Below are positions 1 to 12,300 of a DNA stretch of 64,000 nt, one piece after another. The notes under the pieces are model-generated. The model was not told where the DNA came from and did no database searches. It was given only the letters and a program-made list of their open reading frames with translations. The position numbers and the translations under genes were made by a program. The stretch is taken from NCBI RefSeq assembly GCF_964355755.1, contig NC_092672.1:23678501-23742500 (forward strand). The letters run 5' to 3'. The stretch is from Antedon mediterranea (Eukaryota; Echinodermata; Crinoidea; Comatulida; Antedonidae). Within the stretch, counting starts at the first letter, position 1; the number at the start of each line of letters is the position of its first letter.

Positions 1-151
1 CCATTGATAATGGTAACATTTAGACAAATGATAATAGTTGTAGAGCTGATAATGATGATATATTCAATGTCTATTATCTTTTTACATATATTTAGTCTTT
101 TTGATTTGTAAACATTATTTTTTAAACATTTTTTCCTGTTGATTTATAAAG

Positions 152-303
152 GAACTAAAGATGCATCATTGAATGTCCAACAATCGTTGGATAAAGCTAT
201 TATTCAGGAAATTTTTTCAAAACAAGAAGTAAAACAGTCTCCTTTGGAAACTTTTAACATTTGGGATCACGGGGGACAGCTAATCTATCAAGGAATACAT
301 CAG
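152..303 (+). CDS. Roc domain exon with G3 motif
   Basis: Acceptor AG at 150-151 and donor GTAAGT at 304. It encodes the middle of a Roc (Ras-of-complex) GTPase domain. The motif WDHGGQ matches the G3/switch II position (DxxGQ) of Roco proteins, followed by the typical YQGIHQ. The P-loop and switch I must lie in an upstream exon outside the window. Entry phase is 2, exit phase 0. Confidence 0.85.
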
Positions 304-3300
304 GTAAGTTTAGGACATTTTGTATGTTTGTATGGTCTATTGTTTGTGTATTAACAGTTTTAATGCCTAATTATGGCAGTATCTTATCTGTATCACATGG
401 ATAGGATTCTGCTGTGTGTAGATAGGTGGGAACATGACCACTGTAAAGATTGTTGTTTAGGCCTTCCACCTATCCTAATGTTAACAGATTACCCAACAAA
501 CCTCCGTGTATCTCTTCACACACCCAATCTAAAAGTTTTGCAAGCTATATCCCTAGACTTCTCTCACTACAGCTATGTGAAGTGAATTTGAAGAGCTTTT
601 TCTCTATTTAGCACTCTGAACTATTTCTAAAGTTTACTTTTCTTTATTCTAATATATTTGTATTCTATTCACATTATTTGTATATTGCTGTTTTAAGAGA
701 TAAGTATTTCTTTGATGATGCGCTCTATATGTTCTGGATATATTTATTGATTTTTAGAAAACACTGCATTCTATTACATCAGTAGGCTTTACTATCCTTG
801 TCAAATATTTTATGAATAATTGTTTTTATTTTGTATCCAGATCTTTGTGACATCAGAGGCAGTTTATGTTGCTGTCTTTGATTTGAGTAAAGACCTCGAT
901 GATCCTGCAATAGTAATAGATCCCAATGGGGTAAGTATTTCAGGGGTATTAGATTAGATTAGATGTTGTTGGCAATCTCATTCATTGGTTAAAAGTAAAA
1001 TGCTTTCATTGCATTGCAATGTAGCTGTGTCAAAGAATGTCATATTTCTTTTATATATATAGGCTAGTGCTGTTCCGCCGTACCACGCCGAGAATGTTAA
1101 AGAGTCGCTATCCAATCAAGTTTGAACAATACCATGAAAGCCCCAGTGGTCTAATGGTTAAAGCAGAAGGTTCCGGGTTCGAGTCTCGGTTGGGAAGATT
1201 TTTTCTCATTCTCGCAGATTTCCTCATCTTATCATTTCAAATTAATTAATTCAATTTCAGTATATCACCGGGTGGTTTAGAATTTATTCTGTGCCTGTAA
1301 TGTTTATATGTATATATGTATATAATAACATAAAGTTGAAATTATACTATTTTTATTTGGTACTAAAATAATATACAATTTCTTATAGATTTTTATTATT
1401 TGAAATTAAATTATTTTTTACAGCAAGAACGTGAACATCATTGGACAAATCGTCAGTTTTTACTGTCTTCGATCCTGTCAGTTTATTCCCATAGTCGTAT
1501 ATTGGGACAGAATAATGAGAAGGAAGTAAATTTACCTGCTATCCTTGTTGTTGGCACACACAAGGCAAGTCTGGGAGAAACAGAAGAAGAACAAAATAAA
1601 GAGGTTAGTAATAATCTAGAATAGGTTTGTGTTTACAGTTAATACAAAGCTTAAAATATTTGTCTTGTGCACATGTACCACCGTGGGTATAGTAAATTTA
1701 AACTGTAGGACTAATAATCAATCAATTTTCACAGTTTTAAATCTACCAAATGTAATTTAGCTTTTTGTGCAAATTAAGTTGACATGACATAAAACAAGTG
1801 ATTGTCAAATTTGAAATATATAAAAAATATACTTGATGAAAATGAAACATAGAAGAGGTAATTTGGACTTTATTAATATTACTACATGTTAGCATTTTAA
1901 GGTTTTAAAATAAAGTTTTGGGGAGAAAAATTAACAATTCTTTTTGTATGTTTAAATACGGTGCTGTTTTTATTGTCTTTTGTTTGTATATATTATGTAG
2001 TAGTGTTTACTTTTTGTTTAATCTAGGCAGAGGTGGTGTTACAGAAAGTTAAAGACTCCATGAAAGGAAAACCATATGAAAAACATGTACTTGGATACTA
2101 TGCTGTTGAAAACAGTAGGGAGACTACAGACAAGAGCTTTAGTGATCTGAAAAAAGTAATTCAGGATCTTATGAACCATTTAAAAAAGTCTATTCCATTA
2201 AAGTGGATGCGGTTTAGATGTGAAATGTATAATCTGAGGAAGGACAAATTGATATGTTCTGCAGAAGAGGTAAATTTTTATTTTATTATAATTTTTTTTT
2301 TTAGGGAAAGCAAAACTTGTTCAATAAATATTGTGAGGCAAAGCACCTTTCTTTAACAACACATTCAAGACTATCTGCTCTTGAAAACAAATCACCAGAT
2401 TCTATTATACTTGTAATTGGTGATGTTAATAAATGCCACCTTAACTATCCGGGCTATGTTCAATACATTAATAAACCAACTAACTCCCGTACCACTTTAA
2501 GTGCCTCGAATCATAACACAATATGTATGTTGCCGAATACAGGCAATACTTTAATAATAAATTTAAGCCTGCTACAATTAAATACCGCTCCTGGACAAGA
2601 GATGCAATGGTCAGACGTGTACTATGACAACACTGGCATAAATGCTAGTGTGACTGTCATCAATGAATACATCAAGCAATGCATCAACAATGTGATCCCA
2701 ATTAAACATAAGAAGTCATACTTACACAACAAACCTTTGATGTCTAAAAATATTGCAACATGCGAAAAACAGCGTGCCTTTGCTAATAATGTCTACAGTC
2801 TCGTGAAACAAAAAGAAATTAGAAATTCAAAAACTGTGATAGCCAAGCAGCATGTAAAGCAATGCAAACCATAACTGGTTTTAACTGTAAACAAAAAAAG
2901 GATATAAATGGTAATACAAACTAAACTTGTATTATCCGAAAAAATCGGAATAAGAGGGTCATAAGGTCATGCAGTGCACATCCATTTCTTATTGTCTTGG
3001 TCTGTAATTTTCTGTTAATTTACAAATTATTTGTACTATTTTGTACTATTTTGTTAGGTAGATTATTCTGATTATACTTGCTTGCAAGTTTGTAGTTTTT
3101 ATGGTATTGACACTTTGTATTTATTGTGAATATTTCTAGGCCTCTGTATTTCTTTTGGTAGTGTGGAATCCCTATTGTTCACAGCACTGTGTGAGCTGTC
3201 TGGCCAGGACATTATCCTATTAGTAGGCCCCCAATCCATATGCTAGATACAGTTCTTCAATAGGGCTTATTTAAACTCTCCCTTATACAGGTTAATTTTA

Positions 3301-6300
3301 ATACATTGTAAATATAATAAACTTGATTAAATTTAATTAAATTGTGTACATAGATAGTTTTCTTAATCCTTGTAAATAAATAAATAATATTAATAATAAT
3401 AATAATTAAATGTATATATTTTATCTGAATTTTAGGTAATCATTTACTGTATCGAATTGTTAAACAGGACATAGGCCTTTCTAATTTATTGACTGAATTT
3501 ATTAATTTCTTAACATAAATTATGGTCTATTATTCACAGATATTTATTGTTTTGATTAGTTTAGCTTTTTGCCGTTATTGTCTTGTAGTTCCTGATTCAA
3601 ATTGTTTAAAGAATGGTACAGAGTTTATTAATAAAGTTTATTCTAGAGTTTATATTGGGATACCTAAGTACAAGTCAGTATATCGTAGGTCTATGCTACA
3701 ACATAGGAATTTTTCAAAGAGCAGGGTGGCCCATGATACCAGTTCAGTGTCCACATTTAATATAGATCTTCTATCATTATGCGTCGATATCCACCCTAAC
3801 CCGGGGCCTGATTCCACTTCTAGGTCGACTGATGCTCTAAAACGTTCTGAATCTAGTATTGTAGGTAGGTCTGGTGTGACAGGCTCTATTATATGTGGTA
3901 CTTGCGCTAGTAACATTTTTCGGAACCGTCAGCAGGTTACTTGCTGCAACTGTCAAATGGTTTTCCATGCTAGTTGTGTCTCGATTTCTCAGGTTAATTA
4001 TAGACGGTTTTATAAAGGTAGGAATTACACCTGGACATGTTTTGTATGTGCATTGCCGCGGTTGAATGACTCTTTTTTTAGTGATGACTTCTCACTCAAC
4101 TCCACTTTGGACTCTATCCAAGATAATCAATCGGATGCTAGAGTTCACAGAAACAATCCATGTCTGACTGGAGTATGTATGAATGCCCGCAGTTTGAAGA
4201 ACAGACGTTCCTGCTTTGACAATCTGGTTCATCAAATGGACTTAAGTCTGATTGGAGTCACAGAGAGTTGGCTTGATGACACAATCCTGGATGGCACTAT
4301 CTCATCTCAACATGTCATCTTTAGAAAGGATCGTGCTACCCGTGGTGGTGGAGTCTTACTGGCAATAAAACCAGAGTTGGACCCTAAACGCATTTTACAT
4401 CCCTCTATGGCCGATATCGAATGTGTTTGGGCTGAATTCAGTTTAAAAGACGGAAAGTGGCTATGTGGTATATATTAAAGGCCACCTGGTGATGCCAATT
4501 CTGCCATTCATCTGGAAGAAGTACTGCTGAACTTAAACATCCAACAGTTCAAAGGAGTTGTCCTAATGGGGGACTTTAATATCAACTGGTTGGAAGCTGG
4601 TTGTAATCTGGCTAACCAGCTACTTACTAAAGTCTCCGAGTGGACTTCATCCTTAGGCCTTCGTCAGATGATTGAGGAGCCAACGAGAATTGCAACCAGT
4701 TTAGATCGAAATAGCACTCTCATTGACCTACTATTTACCAACTGTGATCAACAAGTGTGTGACATACGTGTTATGGAACCATTCTCAACCTCTGATCACT
4801 GCATGATTTCCTTTCGGATTCGCGGTGAGCCTAGGGTCATGGCCCTTCCGATAAGGACAAAATACCTGTATAATAAGACTGACATTGAATTACTTAACAA
4901 TAGTGTCAGAAGAATCACATGGGACTCAATTTATGATGACAAATCTGTTAACAAAACATGGGAAAAGTTCCAATCATTATTTATGGACTGTATCAATGCT
5001 GCAATCCCTAACAGAAGACAGAAAAAGAAAACCAAACCGTGGATTTCTCCGGATATTAAGCGTCTTGTAACATTAAAACGTCGACTATTTTAACGTGCAA
5101 AGTCTTCAGGCACTGTTGAACACTGGAATAGTTACAAGAAAATTCGTAATAAAGTAAAATATGATATAGGTCGATGTAAAAGCCAATTTTTAAATGACCT
5201 AATGTCTAAGCCGCACAACACGAAGCAGTTCTGGTCTTATGTAAAATCTAAAAGACAGTCAGTTCAGTGTTCCATCTTTGAAGTCAATGGTATAGCATGT
5301 TCCGATCCTATCATTATTGCAGATTCATTTAATTCCTTATTTTCGTCATATTTTACTGAGCCTCCAAGTGACGAAAATTATACTATAAGTTCTCCTAATC
5401 TGGATATTCCAACTCTGGAAAACATATATATTCACCCTGTCACTGTATATAAAAAATTGAGAAACTTAAAAAATGGAAAAGCACCTGGTCCTGACTGTGT
5501 GACATCGTCTATGCTGAAGCTATGTGCTGCTAGTCTGTCACCGTTGCTGACAGACATATACAATTATAGCTTGTCTAGTGGCGAAGTACCTTCGGCCTGG
5601 AAAGATGCAAATATTGCTCCCATTCACAAAAAGGGCAAGAAAGGCGAATTGAAAAACTACAGACCGGTAGCCTTAACTTCGCTATTTTGCAAAGTATTGG
5701 AGAGCATAGTTGCTGATGAACTTCGTAACCACCTAAACGAGTTCGGCCTTCTGTATGATGCGCAGCATGGATTTACTCCTGGTAAATCTTGTTCAAGCTT
5801 GCTAGCCGAGGCGACAACATCATGGACAACCTTACTTGACAAAGGTGTCCCACGCATTGATATTGTTGCACTAGACTATAGTCGTGCATTTGATTCAATT
5901 TCGCACTCTACAATGATTTCCAAACTAAAAAGAACCTATGGAATTGGTGGTTCCATGTTGCCTTGGTTGGAATCATTTTTAACTGGACGTAAGCAACAAG
6001 TTGTTTTTAATGGAAAGATGCCCGGCAAGAGTTGCGTAAGATCAGGGGTTCCTCAGGGGTCTGTGCTTGGACCCCTGTTATTTAATATATATGTTAATGA
6101 TCTACATATGCACCTACATGCAAAACCATATCAATATGCAGACGACACTTGCATTGCTAAATGTATAATGACGGAGGAAGATAGTTTATCTCTGCAACAG
6201 GACATTGACACGATCTCCTGGTGGTCAGCACTTAATTCACTTTCCCTTAACCCTAATAAATGTCAAGTGCTGTCATTGTCCAGAAAACGAGATCCCGTTG

Positions 6301-9300
6301 TTCCATCTTACAATCTAAATGGACATGAACTCATGAACGTTAATGACATTACGTTACTTGGTGTGGTAATATCCCATAATTTGTCATGGGCACATCAGGT
6401 AGATAATGTAACTTTGAAATGCAATAGGATGTTAGGTTTTATACGGTCAATTGCCACAGGTTGTTCTACATCTGTTTTACTTAAACTTTATAAATGTCTT
6501 GTTCTTCCCCATATTCAATATTGCTCCCCTGTTTGGTATCCTTATCGTCAATGTCATATTAATAAGATAGAGAAAATTCAAAGAAGGGCAAGTCGATTTA
6601 TCCTTCATCAACGAATCTTAGATCAGCCATATTCTGACCAATTAACTAGATTGAATTTTATGACAGCCGAATCAAATCGAGATTATTTTACCGTTATTTT
6701 TGTTACAAATATATTATATAAATTACAGAATAGTTTTATTTTAAATATGTTGATTATCAATTGTAGGCATTTGGATGTTCTGACTTTTAAACATCTTGCA
6801 TCCAAAACTGATAGTGGAAAGTATTGTATCCCAACCAGATTTATTCGTCTGTGGAATGCACTACCGGTCAATATTACAGACGCCTTTGTTTGCGGAAGTT
6901 GGGTACAATTTAAAAACATGTTAATGGACCACTTTAAAAACACTATGCCTCTTTAATGTATATAATCATAGTATTTATATTACTTATTTACATTGTTTTA
7001 TGTTTTATTGTATGCTTTGAGTGCTGGTGTGGCACGCCTTATGGCGACAGTGGTCCTTCGACCTCTTTTGCCACTCCTTGGCACACTCAAAGTCTACGTA
7101 TTGTTTTAATTGCTAAAATTAATAAAATAAAATAAAAATAAACTTGTAAATGACCTCAATGAATTCTATTGTAGATTTGACAAATACGACTTTAGTGATT
7201 GTATTAATGCAAAAGTTAAGTTACTAGAAAGCAAAGTTAAACTAATAGATCATGAATCTTACATGTTGCATGTCAATGAACACTTAGTTAAGCAGGTTTT
7301 AGGTGTTAAGGTAACTAAATCTATGGGCCCTGACGGTATTAGTAATAAAGTCCTGAAATGCTTTAGCCACCAATTGTCGGCAGTTTTCACTAAACTATAT
7401 CAATGCTCTATAGACTCTGGATTGATCCAAAATATTTAGAAAACTTCTCTAATTTCTTCTTTACCAAAAGCTAAAAATAAACCTCCTACTTACCTCAATG
7501 ATTACCGTCCCATCGCGTTAACATCAAATCCCATGAAATGTCTCGAATCATACTAAGAGCACTGGGAAAGTCAAAAGATGTTACCGCAAATGATATTAAT
7601 CAGTTTGCATATAAACCAAACCAAGGTGTGGATGATGCTGTGATCATATACAATGTATATAAACACCTAGACAAACAAAGATCCTACTGTATATCAGGTT
7701 AACCTTTATTGACTTTTTCAGTGCCTTTAACCATACTTTAACTGTATTCAATCCCACCTACTCATTGATAAGATGTATAAATTAAATTTCAATAATAAAA
7801 TTTTCTTTGGCTTAAGTTACCTGAGAGAGAGACCACAGTATGTTAAAATTAGTGATACACAATCTGAATTACGCAAAGTTAGCACGAGCGCACCACAAGG
7901 CTGTATCCTATCACCCATTTTATTCAAACTCTATACCAGTGACTACTTATGTAAAGAGCCAAAATGCTCAATTATCAATTAAGCTGAAGACACTGTCATA
8001 ACAGATTTTATGTCAGATAAACCAAATGGCTATTTTGATGATGAAGCTAACCAGTTTGCATAATGGTGATAATTTTTTAGAGCTAAACATTACGAAAACT
8101 AAAGAACTTATTATCAATTTTAGAATTAAGAAACCTCAAATTGAACTTCTCCTTATTGATGGTGAAGATGTTGAACGAGTCAACAAATACATATATTTAG
8201 GAACCATAATTGACGAGAAACTCACTTGGATCGACCAAGCCGTGGTAAAGAAAGCTAACTAACAACTGTACTTTTTAAGGAAACTTAGAACTTTTAATGT
8301 AGATAGTAAAATACTGTTACTTTTTTATAAATCTGTTGAATATAATCTGTTACTATGGGAACACTTCACAATTGATTACTATAAAAAGCAATACAAGCGT
8401 GTAGTCTAAAACATCGATTTGAATACCGTCTCCTAATTGTATGAAGATTGTTTGATTAAAAAAGTGAAAGCAATAATGGATAACGATACCCACCCGCTCA
8501 GGCTTTCTTTTATGCTTAATCAAACCGGACGTAGAGTACCGCTTAGAATACGAACCTCAAGATACCGATTACCATTCGTCCCACAATGCATTTTCGAGTA
8601 TAATAACACAAGTTGATAAATTATAATCAATCTTACACAGAATTTATAATATTAATTACACTCTCTGTAAATTATATTTCTTGTTTCCTTTTTATAACTG
8701 TATTTTATAGTATTTTTATATATCTGTAGTTTTATATGAATTTGTTTACATTACATACTGTGTATTTTATATGAATTTGTTTACATTACATACTGTGTAT
8801 TTTATATGAATTTGTTTACATTACATACTGTGTAGTTTTATATGAATTTGTGTATTTTTAACTTTTTTAAGTTATTCTAAATGTTTTATGCTGTTTATTG
8901 CCTTGAGGAAGAGAAATTTCAAATTATATATTTTTTGGCAATAAAGTTATCTTGGATCTTGAATATGCATTGGCTTATAACTTTTAATTCAGGTTTAGAT
9001 TTATTATTCATTCATTCAATTCCTGTAAGACTTTGATAAAGGTTTTTCCTTTAAATGTTATGTTTATTTCTGTTATATTTATATTTACTTTTAATTTATG
9101 TTTGAACAAGGAAAGTCTTACATGAATGAATAATAAATCTTGAGTATTGTATTTTGACGTTGAACTTGAGTGCAGAAAGTTATTTTGAAGAAACACCTAC
9201 TTATTGTGTGGAGTACAACACTTGTATATTTATTAAAATTTTAAAAACATGCATTTTTGTTGATTTTAGGTTAAAGAAATGGCCAGACAAAACGGAGTTG

Positions 9301-12300
9301 GTGATGAAAGCCAACAGTTAATTATGCTTAACTTTCTGTACGACCTTGGTGACATAATCTACTTGCCTGATAATGAATTATTACAGAATCAAGTGGTGTT
9401 GGACCCAATGAGTCTTGTTCAGTTTGTTACAGCATTTGTGACAGTGGTTACACCCGATGAGTTTAAAGTAAGTGGGCTTATGTTGATGAACAAAACACTC
9501 ATTCGTTCAGAAGTTGACAGATAAAAAAAATGCTAGATTGGTGAAACTTTTAATTAGTTTTAAACTTTCTCTAATTTATCTGTAAACCCCAACACAATCA
9601 AGCTTGTTTCATTTGACACAAATGTTCCAATTGTGGTAAAACATGTGATGAATCTATATATAAATCCTGAATAGGAGTACTTTTAGAATGTGGTACGCAA
9701 TGTCGATACTGAAACATACCCACACACAATAATATTATGCTGCTTTGCAGCAGGCTATCTCCATCTACAATAATTGTTTTGTGTATGATATAATTGTGAA
9801 GGTCCACCCAAATTCATCAAAGGTGTCAAAACAAAATTGGCTTTGTTTAAATTTGTTTCAATATTTGGACAATTGTTTACTACATACATGACCACCATCA
9901 TAATTTGCAGGTATAGCCCTCCAGTACACATATACAATAGCTTTGTCTACATTTTTTTTTATGCCAAAGCTTCATTACAGTATTTAAGAGCCATTGTCTG
10001 TAATGTAAAAATCAAAGATTTGGTGGCAGATGTAAAAAAATGGATTTCTCTCAAATTTTTACCATGAATAGACATTTCAATAAAAAGCATATCTACAACA
10101 ATCATTTTAATGTTTAGCCTCCGTTGCCATGACAACGGTCAATTATCCAAATTTTGATGTTTTGCCATTTTTCACAGATTTTCTATAGTGAAAAAGTACA
10201 AACTTGTATACTTATTTTAACCAAAAATACTTACAGTATACAGTTTTAGTTTATAGCAGTGTAATCAACATGTATTGAATTCCATTTAATGTAGAAAAAA
10301 AATAAATTACAAAATGGAGTTTGGTTGATACCATTATTTTAAAAAGGGGTGTTTTTAAAAAATATTTTTTTTTATAAAAGTATACCTCATAAACGTACAT
10401 ATAACTTCCAAAGTTGTGTTTTTAAAACAATGAGGTTTTTTAATGTGATAGTCAATAGGTTTGTCAACAATAATCACGAAAAAAAAACACTGGGGTAAAT
10501 TTCGTACATAGGTTTTGTGTTGCCAGGAAAATACGAAAAATACAAAAAATATAACAAAAATCAACAAACAAAACACATGAAACACAATTTAAATATGGCT
10601 AATCCAATAATAAAATGTATATGTGGCTTGTCATAATGCTACTAGAGTCATACAAATAGTTTAGATAAAATAGTAGAATGTGTTGCCAGGTTTATTTCAA
10701 TTAATTGCAAGAAAAACAGTATTTTGCAATGAAATATTTAGTTGATGGAAAATAATGTTAAACTTGGAAATAATTGCGTCAATGGTTTTTATAAATTTTT
10801 TAATCTATTTTGTGTAAAGAGATACAGAAAGACCTCCCAAAAAATCTGACCTTGTAAATAGGTCATTTGAGGTCAAAAGGGGTCAGAATGCAAAACAGGA
10901 CAGGTCCCCACTTTACTACAACTATTAATGTTTGATCAAAATTTACAAGATAGTTCAAAACAATTCTCAAAAATTTTCATATTTTACCTATAGTGTTACC
11001 TTAGCAACCATTTCTATGTGTAACTAAGGAAAGTAATTTTTTTTTAAACGTAAAAATGGCGTTTTTATAAATACAAAGAATTGATTGCATTTGTAATTTT
11101 TCTCAATTTTACTTCTAGGCCTACTGCATTCCATTAATGACAAACTTGACCTTGTAAATTCATTCATTTTGAGGTCAACATTTTACCATAGTAACTGTTT
11201 CTATGCGAAAATTTCAAAAAAATAAGGGGTTTTTCATAAATACAAAACATTTTTTCTACATAGTTTTACATTTCTACTTTTTGCCAAATTTACTTTAAAT
11301 ACTGAATCCTAATAATCTCAGAAAGAAAGTCTTGACGAATCTGAATAAAGGTAAAAAAATGACCTTTAGTGTTATCTTAAACTTGTTTACGTAACTAATG
11401 ATATTAAAAAAAAAAAAAAAATTAAATATGAAGTTTTCATGAAAAAAAAAAAAATTACATATTGAGGTCAAATGACATTAACATTTTACCTATAATGTAT
11501 TGTAGCAACTGTTTCTATACGTAACTAAGTACAATATTTTTAATATGGGGTTTCATGACTACAAATTGATTACATAGCTTTACTACTTTTTCCCAAATTT
11601 ACTTATCTACTGAATCCCAGAAATGTCTGACCTTGTGAAAGGGTCATTTGTTGGGTCAGTTATGTCAAAATGTATTATTTATGTTATCTTAGAACCTGTT
11701 TCTATGCATAACTAAGGATAATTGTTTTTTTAAATACAGTTGAACCTCCCGTAAGTGGCCACCCTCGGGACCTGGAAAAGTAGCCGCTTATAATTGTAGG
11801 CCTATTATTATTTATAATCAGGTGGTTTAGTATTTTTTAGCATTTTCAGACAAATTTTAAAAACTTTTATCATATGAAAAATGGTCGGTCAAAATCTGTG
11901 TAGTTTTCTCATCTCTTCACAGTAATGTTTTTAAAACCTCTTCAAAATAAAGCTAATATATAAAGAAATACAATAAACATGCACCTCTAATTCATAGGTC
12001 CATGCAATAAGTATCACATTTTTTGATTGGCCGCTTACAAAAAATCTCATTTTTTGTATAAAAAGGTGCCCGCAGCTGCTTACGGTAAGCACCAAATGCA
12101 CTAATTAGATAGGAAGAACAAACAGACTTTTCAAAGTGCGTCCGTTAAGGGAGGTGGCCGCTGTAAATAAAATATGGGGTTTTCATGAATAAAAATAATC
12201 ACAGAAGAAAGTGCTTACGAATATGACCTTGTGAAACGGTAATTTGAAAATGCAAATAAGGCATGCCTGCTAATAATCTACAAATTTAAATTTGTATAAG

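Noticed and set aside
1138-1200. Functional tRNA gene
   Set aside because: Box A and box B are present but the anticodon arm is deleted and the sequence is part of a repeated SINE.
9598-10585. Several 60- to 76-codon ORFs on both strands
   Set aside because: AT-rich chance ORFs without domain, overlapping a transposon end.
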